A stretch of DNA of 56,820 nt from the NCBI GenBank assembly GCA_902475025.1, contig CABRXX010000014.1:1-56820 (forward strand), given 5' to 3'. This DNA is from Merdiplasma sp905207905 (lineage in GTDB: Bacteria; Bacillota; Clostridia; Lachnospirales; Lachnospiraceae). The notes beneath the pieces are model-generated. The model had not been told where the DNA came from. It worked only from the letters and a program-made list of their open reading frames with translations, and did not search any database. Shown piece after piece: positions 16,080-23,203 of the stretch (position 1 is its first letter; every line of letters begins with the position of its first letter). Position numbers and translations under genes: made by a program.

Positions 16080-16861
16080 TGCAGCAGGATGGACTGCTTT
16101 TACCTGGTGAGCGGCTGGATGACCTTCAGAGAAATGGCTATAAGATCATTCAGAATGAAAAGCTCTTCTGCTTCGGTATGGATGCGGTATTGCTATCTGC
16201 CTTTGCCAGGGTGAAGGAGGGAGAACAGGTGCTGGATCTTGGCACCGGAACCGGAGTGATTCCCATTTTGCTGGAAGCAAAAAGCAGGGGCCGTTCTTTT
16301 GCGGGGCTGGAGATTTGCGCCGCCAGCGCAGATATGGCAAGGCGCAGCGTAGCTTATAATCATCTGGGGCATAAGATCTCTATCATTCAGGGAGATATCA
16401 GGGAGACCGACCGAATTTTTCCGGCGGCTTCTTTTGATGTGGTGACATCTAATCCGCCCTATATGACGGCAAAGCATGGACTGGTGAATCCGGATTTGGA
16501 TAAGGCGGCGGCCCGCCATGAGATTTTGTGTACTCTGGAGGACGTGATCAGCCAGGGAGCCAGAGCCCTGAAACCGCAGGGCAGATTTTATATGGTGCAT
16601 CGTCCCTTCCGAATGGCGGAGATTATCCGGGTGTTCAGCCAGTATAAGCTGGAGCCAAAACGGATTCGGCTGGTATATCCCTTTGTGGACAAAGAGCCAA
16701 ACATGATTTTGATAGAAGCGCTCAAAGGGGGAAAGCCCAGAGTCAGCGTGGAGCCGCCTTTGATCGTCTATGAGCGCCCTGGGGTGTATACAGAAGAAGT
16801 CCGAAGGCTGTATGAGATGCAGGATACCGCCAAAGAGATAAATCTGCGGCCTGAAAAATAA
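16076..16861 (+). CDS. tRNA1(Val) (adenine37-N6)-methyltransferase-like protein
   Basis: A 261-residue Rossmann-fold N6-adenine methyltransferase of the TrmN6/YabB family. Motif I is DLGTGTGVIP (residues 54-63) and the catalytic motif is SNPPYM (125-130), typical of amino-methylases. It most likely methylates A37 of a tRNA, by analogy with E. coli TrmN6. It starts inside the yaaT stop (ATGA overlap), and rsmI follows 16 bp after it; this order matches Bacillus yaaT-yabA-yabB-yazA-rsmI with yabA and yazA missing. Confidence 0.88.
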   Translation: MMQQDGLLLPGERLDDLQRNGYKIIQNEKLFCFGMDAVLLSAFARVKEGEQVLDLGTGTGVIPILLEAKSRGRSFAGLEICAASADMARRSVAYNHLGHKISIIQGDIRETDRIFPAASFDVVTSNPPYMTAKHGLVNPDLDKAAARHEILCTLEDVISQGARALKPQGRFYMVHRPFRMAEIIRVFSQYKLEPKRIRLVYPFVDKEPNMILIEALKGGKPRVSVEPPLIVYERPGVYTEEVRRLYEMQDTAKEINLRPEK

Positions 16862-16877
16862 ATGCAGGAGAAAGAAG

Positions 16878-17744
16878 ATGCAGGGGAAATTATATTTGTG
16901 TGCCACCCCAATAGGAAACCTGGAAGATATGACCTTTCGGGCTGTGAAAACCTTGAGGGAAGTGGATCTGATCGCGGCGGAAGATACCCGCAACAGCATA
17001 AAGCTGCTGAATCATTTTGAGATCCGGACGCCTATGACCAGTTATCATGAGTACAATAAAATAGAAAAAGCGCACGATCTGATCCGGCAGATGAAACAGG
17101 GAAAAAATATAGCTTTGATCACCGATGCGGGCACACCGGGGATCTCGGATCCCGGTGAGGATCTGGTGAGGCTTTCTTATGAAGCCGGAATTGAGGTGAC
17201 CTCCCTTCCGGGAGCCTGCGCCTGCGTTACGGCGCTGACCTTATCCGGACTTCCCACCAGGCGGTTTTGTTTTGAGGCATTTTTGCCGTCAGATAAAAAA
17301 GAACGCCAGGAAATTTTGGAAGAACTAAAGACAGAGACTCGGACAGTGATCCTCTATGAAGCACCTCATCGTCTGGTGAAGACCTTGAAGGAGCTGGAGG
17401 AGACGCTGGGAGAGCGGCGAATCACGTTATGCCGGGAACTGACAAAACGCCATGAGACAGCATTTGCCACCACCCTTTCAGAGGCCATCTCCCATTATGA
17501 GACTCAGGAGCCAAAGGGTGAGTGTGTGATCGTGATGGAGGGCAGAGACCGGCTTGCCATGAAGCAGGAGGCCTGGCAGGCCTGGGAGACCATGGATATC
17601 GCAGAGCACATGGCTCTGTACGAAAATCAGGGGATGAGCCAGAAGGATGCCATGAAGGCCGTTGCCAAAGACCGGGGCATCGGAAAGAGGGAAGTGTACC
17701 GGATGGTGCTGGAGGGGAAGGAAGCAGCAGAAGATAGGCTGTGA
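16878..17744 (+). CDS. rsmI: 16S rRNA (cytidine1402-2'-O)-methyltransferase
   Basis: A 288-residue RsmI, which 2'-O-methylates C1402 in the decoding centre of 16S rRNA using S-adenosylmethionine. Tetrapyrrole-methylase-fold motifs are clear: LCATPIGNLEDMT near the N-terminus, AEDTRNS, ITDAGTPGISDPGE, LPGACACVTAL, FEAFLPSDKKER and the late ECVIVMEG. A C-terminal helical extension (GMSQKDAMKAVAKDRGIGKREVY) is typical of the RsmI_HTH domain. The AGGAG ribosome binding site is near 16866. It ends the housekeeping block; a polysaccharide export cluster begins about 50 bp downstream on the same strand. Confidence 0.95.
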   Translation: MQGKLYLCATPIGNLEDMTFRAVKTLREVDLIAAEDTRNSIKLLNHFEIRTPMTSYHEYNKIEKAHDLIRQMKQGKNIALITDAGTPGISDPGEDLVRLSYEAGIEVTSLPGACACVTALTLSGLPTRRFCFEAFLPSDKKERQEILEELKTETRTVILYEAPHRLVKTLKELEETLGERRITLCRELTKRHETAFATTLSEAISHYETQEPKGECVIVMEGRDRLAMKQEAWQAWETMDIAEHMALYENQGMSQKDAMKAVAKDRGIGKREVYRMVLEGKEAAEDRL

Positions 17745-17792
17745 GCAGGAACGTAAACAGCAATGATTTTACAAAAAGAAGGGACAGGAAGG

Positions 17793-18980
17793 ATGGCAGA
17801 CAATAAAAATTCAGCCAATGTTCTGGTATGTGAATCCCAGGAAGTGCTGTATAAAAAAGCAGTAAAGAAAATGAATGCGGATCAGCTGATCGTTCAGTAC
17901 GCATATAAGATAGAAAATTACAGGACAGCCGCTGCCATGTTTGACGAGGTGGGGGCTTATTTGGATTCTAAGGAGCTGGCTCAAAAGTGCCGGGATCTGG
18001 CAGAGAAAACGGAGGCAGAGGCCAGGGAGGAGCAGTACCGGAAGGCAAAAGCGGCCAAAGAAAAAGCAGCGACGCAGCAGGAGCTGGAAAAAGCGGCCCA
18101 ACAGTTTGAGGAGCTGGGTTCTTACAAAGATGCGGCTCGTTGGCGGCAGGAATGTCTGGAGCAGAGCGCAGCTTTTGATAAAAAAGTCAAGGGAAAGGTT
18201 CTTGGCATCAGTATGGTGATACTGCTTTGCGCAGGGCTTTTGGTGGCAGGCTATACAACAGGATTTTATCGCTATATGATGGGTGTGTTTTACAGCTCCA
18301 TGGGCTACTATGAGAAGTCAGAGCCGATCTTTGAGGGGTTGGGGGATTTTCTTGACAGTCAGGAGCGGGCCAGAGTCTCCAGGGAGGAACAGGTGCGCCG
18401 TCAAGAAACAGAGGAACTTTCCGCTTTGCAAAAGGCCAAAGCAGGGGACAGTGTGGTATTTGGAGCCTATACCTGGAAGGTGCTGGAGCGGAAAGAGGAT
18501 CAGTTGTATCTGATTTTGCAGGATGTAAAGGGAAACGGTCCCTTTTATCAGGCGTCTTACCATGAATCCCAGGAGGCTGTGGACTGGGAGAACAGCAGTC
18601 TTCGCTCCTGGCTGAACAAAGAAGTGCTGGAGACGGAATTCGCACCGGAAGATCGCCAAGCGCTGTTGCCGATAGGGGAAAATGGAGCGTTTCAGGAGGT
18701 GGCTGCTTCCAAAGAACCAGAAAACGGTACGGCAAGCAGCGGAGATTATGTGTCAATCCTTTCTGTTTCTGAAATACAGCAATACAAAAAGGTGTTAAGC
18801 GGGCTGAAGGGGGTTGACTATTGGCTGAAAGATGCAGGAGACAAACCGGATACGGCGGTTTTCGTCTCTGCTTCCGGCCAGGTAATGGAGCATGGATACC
18901 CAGTGGCTGAGGCCAGATTTTCTTTGCGCCCGGTGATTTTGGTGGACTGCCTTGCATTGACAGAGGAGGAGCATTCATGA
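17793..18980 (+). CDS. Membrane protein with TPR-like N-terminus and DUF6273-like C-terminus
   Basis: A protein of 395 residues if started at 17793 (MADNKNS...); an in-frame ATG at 17763 is an alternative and neither ribosome binding site is ideal. The N-terminal half is a charged helical region with two TPR-like units (YRTAAAMFDEVGAYLDSKELAQKC and a second ending in YKDAARWRQECL), followed by one membrane helix (about residues 140-160, VLGISMVILLCAGLLVAGY), a third TPR-like unit outside (MGYYEKSEPIFEGLGDFLDSQ), and a C-terminal domain resembling DUF6273 (WKVLERKEDQLYLILQD, then SSLRSWLNKEVLE and FSLRPVILVD). Function unknown. It overlaps the exporter permease gene by 4 bp, so it is translationally coupled to polysaccharide export. 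Confidence 0.75.
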   Translation: MADNKNSANVLVCESQEVLYKKAVKKMNADQLIVQYAYKIENYRTAAAMFDEVGAYLDSKELAQKCRDLAEKTEAEAREEQYRKAKAAKEKAATQQELEKAAQQFEELGSYKDAARWRQECLEQSAAFDKKVKGKVLGISMVILLCAGLLVAGYTTGFYRYMMGVFYSSMGYYEKSEPIFEGLGDFLDSQERARVSREEQVRRQETEELSALQKAKAGDSVVFGAYTWKVLERKEDQLYLILQDVKGNGPFYQASYHESQEAVDWENSSLRSWLNKEVLETEFAPEDRQALLPIGENGAFQEVAASKEPENGTASSGDYVSILSVSEIQQYKKVLSGLKGVDYWLKDAGDKPDTAVFVSASGQVMEHGYPVAEARFSLRPVILVDCLALTEEEHS

Positions 18981-19765
18981 GTGCATTTCAATATCGGATA
19001 AAAATGCTGATCCAGTATAAGGATCTGATTAAGGAATTGGTAAGCAGAGATATCAAACTGAAATACAGAAGAAGTTTTTTGGGCTATGTGTGGAGCATTT
19101 TAAATCCTTTGCTGATCATGATCGTAATGACCGTGGTGTTTTCGGCGATGTTCCAGAGAAATATTGAGAATTACCCGGTATATCTGCTGACTGGCCGGAT
19201 GCTGTTTGACTTTCTCACCAGCAGCACCAACGGAGGAATGCGCTCTGTCACAGGCAACAGCGCACTTTTGAAAAAGACTTATATTCCAAAGTATATCTTT
19301 ACCATTGCAAAGGTAACCAGCTGTATGGTAGATTTTGTCTTTTCCCTGGGAGCATTGTTTATCGTAATGCTTGTGACAGGAGCCACCTTCCACTGGCAGC
19401 TTCTTTTAACGCCCCTGGTGATCTTGCAGATGTACATTTTCTGCTGCGGACTGGGATTTTTGCTGGCCCAGCTTCATGTATTTTTTCGGGATATCCGCTA
19501 CATCTATCAGGCAGTTACTACAGCCTGGATGTATCTGACTCCCATTTTCTATCCCATTGAGCAGCTGCCGGATGCCATTCAGGTGCTGATTAAGGCAGCC
19601 AATCCCATGTACTATTATGTGGCTCAGTTCCGGGATATGGTGCTGTACGGGCGGATGCCGGGCCCCAGAATTTTTTGGGGAGGCTGGATCATTGCCATTG
19701 CGATGCTGATTATCGGAGTATGGTCTTTCCAGAGAAGCAAGGATAAGTTTATTCTATATATTTAG
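18977..19765 (+). CDS. Polysaccharide ABC exporter permease (Wzm/TagG type), module 1
   Basis: A 262-residue ABC-2-type membrane protein with about six hydrophobic helices. Family landmarks are the N-terminal ELVSRDIKLKYRRSFLGYVWSILNPLL, a segment shared by Wzm, TagG and KpsM-type permeases, and the late WMYLTPIFYPIEQLP with NPMYYYV. It would form the transmembrane channel that exports a lipid-linked glycan from the cytoplasm, driven by the ATPase domain encoded 108 bp downstream. The start overlaps the upstream membrane protein stop. A hairpin lies in the gap after it. Confidence 0.92.
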   Translation: MSAFQYRIKMLIQYKDLIKELVSRDIKLKYRRSFLGYVWSILNPLLIMIVMTVVFSAMFQRNIENYPVYLLTGRMLFDFLTSSTNGGMRSVTGNSALLKKTYIPKYIFTIAKVTSCMVDFVFSLGALFIVMLVTGATFHWQLLLTPLVILQMYIFCCGLGFLLAQLHVFFRDIRYIYQAVTTAWMYLTPIFYPIEQLPDAIQVLIKAANPMYYYVAQFRDMVLYGRMPGPRIFWGGWIIAIAMLIIGVWSFQRSKDKFILYI

Positions 19766-19795
19766 AGATATTGGGTATTCCCATACATTAAAGAG

Positions 19796-19843
19796 GATGC
19801 CAAATTGTAGAAATGCAAGGTACGAGGCAATTTGTCCGGCATC
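19796..19843 (+). terminator. Attenuator-like hairpin between permease and ATPase genes
   Basis: GATGCC-AAATTG (19796-19807) pairs with CAATTT (19828-19833) and, after a 4-nt bulge, GGCATC (19838-19843), followed by TTTT. It could partly terminate or stabilise the exporter transcript. Imperfect, so confidence is limited. Confidence 0.4.
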
Positions 19844-19873
19844 TTTTAACACCTTAATCTTAGGAGTGAAAAA

Positions 19874-21808
19874 ATGGAAAAAAATATTATTGATGTAGAT
19901 CACGTTTCCATACGTTTTAATCTGGCAAATCAGAAAGTAAACAATCTGAAGGAATATGCCATCAAGCTGGCCAAGCATGAGCTGATGTTTCAGGAGTTTT
20001 TTGCCCTGAAGGATGTAAGCCTTCATGTTAAGCCAGGGGAGGCCTGGGGGCTCATTGGAACCAACGGATCTGGAAAGTCCACTCTGTTAAAGACCATCAC
20101 CGGTATTTTGAAGCCATACGAGGGAACGGTAAAGACCAGGGGAAAGATTGCGCCCATGATCGAGTTGGGAGCAGGCTTTGATATGGAGCTGACCGCCAGA
20201 GAAAATATTTTTCTAAACGGAGCGGTACTGGGGCATTCCAATGAATTTATGGAAGCACATTTTGATGACATTGTAGAGTTTGCAGGCCTGGGGAAATTCC
20301 TGGATTCTCCCATTAAAAACTATTCTTCCGGAATGAAAGCCCGACTGGGCTTTGCGGTGGCAACTATGGTGGATCCGGATATCCTGATCTGTGACGAGGT
20401 GCTGTCGGTGGGAGATTACCAGTTTAAGAAAAAGTGTAATGAGCGTATGACCCAGATGCTGTCCGGGGGAACCACGCTTCTGTATGTATCCCACAACATT
20501 GATTCCGTGAAGCGGCTGTGTACCCATGCGCTGTGGCTGGATCATGGGGAAGTGATCATGTCCGGGGATGCAAGAGAGGTTTGTGATGCCTACAATACAA
20601 GACAGGAACAGATCTTTAAGATTGAGAGAAAGGAGAAAGAAGTGAAAAAGGCCCAGAAAACAGGAAATAAATATGACTATCTGGTGGTGGGAGCAGGTCT
20701 CTTCGGCGCTGTGTTTGCCCATGAGGCGTACAAGGCAGGAAAGCGCTGCCTGGTAATCGACAAACGTGACCATATTGGCGGGAATATTTATACGGAGAAT
20801 GTCAGTAAGATCAACGTTCATAAGTATGGCGCTCATATTTTCCACACCAGCAATAAGGAGACATGGGACTATGTGAATCAGTTTGCAGAATTCAATAATT
20901 ACATTAATTCCCCGGTGGCAATGTATAAAGACGAGCTGTATAACCTGCCCTTTAACATGAATACCTTCAGTAAGCTGTGGGGGCTTCGGACTCCTAAGGA
21001 GGTGAAGGCCAAGATTGCAGAACAGATTGCAGACCTGAATATCACAGAGCCTAAGAATCTGGAGGAGCAGGCCCTGTCCCTGGTGGGAAAGGACGTGTAT
21101 GAGAAGCTGGTAAAGGGCTATACGGAGAAGCAGTGGGGCAGAGACTGTAAGGATCTTCCGGCCTTTATCATTAAGCGGCTGCCTTTGCGTTTTACTTATG
21201 ATAATAACTATTTTAATGACCGGTATCAGGGTATTCCGGAGGGAGGCTACACTAATATTGTGAAAGAGCTTTTGGAAGGGATTGATGTGAAACTGAATAC
21301 CGATTATGCAGATTATGTAAAAGAACATCCCAATACCTTTGAAAAAGTGCTTTACACAGGCCCCATTGATGAATACTTTGATTATTCGCTGGGACATCTG
21401 GAGTACCGTACCGTGCGTTTTGAGACGGAAGAGCTGGATATGGAGAATTATCAGGGCAATGCAGTGGTAAATTATACGGATCGGGAGGTTCCTTATACCA
21501 GAATCATTGAGCATAAGCATTTTGAGTTTGGAACTTCGCCTACCACCATTATCTCCAGAGAATATTCTGTGGAGTGGAAGCCGGGAATGGAGCCCTACTA
21601 TCCGGTGAATGACGAGAAGAATAATGGGCTGTTCCAGAAATACCGGGAACTGGCGGACAAAGAGGATCGGGTACTCTTTGGCGGCCGTCTGGGTAATTAT
21701 AAATACTACAACATGGATCAGGTAATCGAAGCAGCCCTGGATCTGGTAAAGAAAGAGCTACATCTAAAAGCTGTGGATGTGGCTCCTGAGGCAGGAACCG
21801 AGGTTTAA
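19874..21808 (+). CDS. Fused polysaccharide ABC exporter ATPase (Wzt type) and UDP-galactopyranose mutase
   Basis: One uninterrupted 644-codon frame encodes two complete enzymes. Residues 1-256 are a Wzt/TagH-type ATPase: Walker A GTNGSGKST (62-70), signature YSSGMKAR (150-157), Walker B ILICDE (170-175), H-loop His207. After a short lysine/glutamate linker, residues about 266-644 are a full-length Glf: FAD-binding VVGAGLFGAV (271-280), HIGGNIYTE, HKYGAHIFHTS, GYTEKQWG, GGYTNIVKELL and the C-terminal FGGRLGNYKYYNMDQ. Glf interconverts UDP-galactopyranose and UDP-galactofuranose. The Glf half takes the place that Wzt proteins use for a C-terminal carbohydrate-binding domain. AAAGGAG followed 6 nt later by an in-frame GTG (20642) could also give free Glf. 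Neighbouring wzm, wzt and glf genes are known in galactan O-antigen loci, which makes gene fusion plausible; a lost stop codon is the alternative. Confidence 0.93.
   Translation: MEKNIIDVDHVSIRFNLANQKVNNLKEYAIKLAKHELMFQEFFALKDVSLHVKPGEAWGLIGTNGSGKSTLLKTITGILKPYEGTVKTRGKIAPMIELGAGFDMELTARENIFLNGAVLGHSNEFMEAHFDDIVEFAGLGKFLDSPIKNYSSGMKARLGFAVATMVDPDILICDEVLSVGDYQFKKKCNERMTQMLSGGTTLLYVSHNIDSVKRLCTHALWLDHGEVIMSGDAREVCDAYNTRQEQIFKIERKEKEVKKAQKTGNKYDYLVVGAGLFGAVFAHEAYKAGKRCLVIDKRDHIGGNIYTENVSKINVHKYGAHIFHTSNKETWDYVNQFAEFNNYINSPVAMYKDELYNLPFNMNTFSKLWGLRTPKEVKAKIAEQIADLNITEPKNLEEQALSLVGKDVYEKLVKGYTEKQWGRDCKDLPAFIIKRLPLRFTYDNNYFNDRYQGIPEGGYTNIVKELLEGIDVKLNTDYADYVKEHPNTFEKVLYTGPIDEYFDYSLGHLEYRTVRFETEELDMENYQGNAVVNYTDREVPYTRIIEHKHFEFGTSPTTIISREYSVEWKPGMEPYYPVNDEKNNGLFQKYRELADKEDRVLFGGRLGNYKYYNMDQVIEAALDLVKKELHLKAVDVAPEAGTEV
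20629..20644 (+). promoter_or_regulatory. Possible internal ribosome binding site and GTG start for free Glf
   Basis: AAAGGAG (20629-20635) is followed after 6 nt by GTG (20642-20644), in frame with the Glf domain and located in the linker. This spacing is optimal. Translation here would yield a separate mutase of about 388 residues beside the fusion protein. The site is seen; its use is inferred. Confidence 0.4.
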
Positions 21809-21820
21809 AGAAAACGTGGT

Positions 21821-21930
21821 TGTTGCAAAAGGCCTCCGGCGGTACCCTTTCGGGTGATTTTTCTCCGAAAACAAACACGTTTTCGGAGAAAAACACATCG
21901 AAAATCCACCGGAGTTCGTATTTTGCAACA
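21821..21930. repeat. Hairpin intergenic repeat, copy B (long form)
   Basis: Arms TGTTGCAAAA (21821-21830) and TTTTGCAACA (21921-21930) enclose CCTCCGGCGGTA, an internal perfect hairpin TTCTCCGAAAAC-N6-GTTTTCGGAGAA (21861-21890), and GAGAAAAACACA, CGAAAATCCACCGGAGTT. Except for an extra block of roughly 30 bp, the core matches copy A at 6934-7018, while the outer arm bases differ but remain complementary in each copy. Confidence 0.75.
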
Positions 21931-21992
21931 CCCCCAAGGCGGGGCAACAGGGCTGCCTCAGGGCAAAAGCAGTCAGAGAGGAATGATAGGAT

Positions 21993-23177
21993 ATGAAAAT
22001 AGCAGTAGCAGGCACCGGGTATGTAGGATTATCCAATGCAATTCTGCTGTCTCAGCACAATGAGGTTTGGGCAGTGGACATTATCCCGGAGAAGGTGGAG
22101 ATGATCAATCAGGGAAAGTCTCCTATTGTAGACAAAGAAATAGAAGAATACTTAGCCAGCGGAACATTAAATCTGAAAGCTACCACAGATGGGGCGGCGG
22201 CTTACCGGGATGCGGAATTTGTGATCATTTCTACTCCCACCAACTATGATCCTAAGAAAAATTATTTTGACACCTCCTCTGTGGAGGCGGTGATCCGACT
22301 GGTAAAGGAAGTAAATCCTCAGGCAATTATGGTGATCAAATCCACGGTTCCGGTGGGTTATACGGTATCGGTAAGAGAGAAATTTGAGACAGACAATATT
22401 TTATTCTCTCCGGAATTTCTCCGGGAGGGCAGGGCTCTTTATGACAATCTCTATCCCTCCAGGATCATTGTGGGAGCGCCGAAGGAGGATGAGCGGCTGA
22501 CAGAGCGGGCCCATGTATTTGCAGGATTGCTGCAGCAGGGGGCGATTAAGGAAGAGATTCCGGTGCTGTTTACCAATCCCACAGAGGCGGAGGCGGTGAA
22601 GCTGTTTGCCAACACCTACCTGGCTATGCGGGTGTCCTTTTTTAATGAGCTGGATACCTATGCGGAGGTGCGGGGATTGAATGCCAAGCAGATCATTGAG
22701 GGCGTTGGCCTGGATCCCCGGATCGGTAATCATTATAACAATCCGTCCTTTGGCTACGGCGGCTACTGTCTGCCCAAGGACACCAAGCAGCTGCTGGCCA
22801 ATTACAATGATGTTCCCAATAACATTATGCAGGCCATTGTGGATGCCAACCGAACCAGAAAGGATTTTATTGCAGAGCGGATTTTGGAGAGAGACCCCAA
22901 GATTGTAGGGATCTACCGTCTGACGATGAAAGCCAATTCCGATAACTTCCGCCAGTCCTCCATTCAGGGAGTGATGAAGCGGATTAAGGCAAAAGGTGTG
23001 GAAGTGGTGGTGTATGAGCCGACCCTGAAGGAGGAGACCTTCTTCCATTCCAGAGTGATCCGGGATCTGGAGGAGTTTAAACGTATCAGCGATGTGATTG
23101 TGGCGAATCGTTATCAGGAAGAGATCAGCGATGTGCTGGATAAGGTGTATACCAGAGATCTGTATTTCAGAGATTAA
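21993..23177 (+). CDS. UDP-glucose 6-dehydrogenase family nucleotide-sugar dehydrogenase
   Basis: A 394-residue enzyme that oxidises a UDP-hexose to the uronic acid with two NAD+. The NAD-binding motif GTGYVGLS is at residues 7-14, STPTNYD follows, and the catalytic cysteine is Cys259 in GYGGYCLPKDTKQL. The compact length (under 400) and the STPTNYDPKKNYFDTSSVE segment match the E. coli Ugd-type UDP-glucose dehydrogenase rather than UDP-ManNAc dehydrogenases. It would supply UDP-glucuronate for the module 1 polymer. The ribosome binding site is AGAGAGGAATG with the start at 21993. The repeat element copy B lies just upstream. Confidence 0.9.
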   Translation: MKIAVAGTGYVGLSNAILLSQHNEVWAVDIIPEKVEMINQGKSPIVDKEIEEYLASGTLNLKATTDGAAAYRDAEFVIISTPTNYDPKKNYFDTSSVEAVIRLVKEVNPQAIMVIKSTVPVGYTVSVREKFETDNILFSPEFLREGRALYDNLYPSRIIVGAPKEDERLTERAHVFAGLLQQGAIKEEIPVLFTNPTEAEAVKLFANTYLAMRVSFFNELDTYAEVRGLNAKQIIEGVGLDPRIGNHYNNPSFGYGGYCLPKDTKQLLANYNDVPNNIMQAIVDANRTRKDFIAERILERDPKIVGIYRLTMKANSDNFRQSSIQGVMKRIKAKGVEVVVYEPTLKEETFFHSRVIRDLEEFKRISDVIVANRYQEEISDVLDKVYTRDLYFRD

Positions 23178-23203
23178 GACGGAAGTCGGTTAGGAGGTAG
23201 GAA

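Noticed and set aside
20213..21520. A 435-codon open frame on the minus strand opposite the Wzt-Glf fusion.
   Set aside because: It is a frame mirrored by the strongly conserved plus-strand coding sequence, has no ribosome binding site, and its translation is histidine/isoleucine-rich without any recognisable domain.
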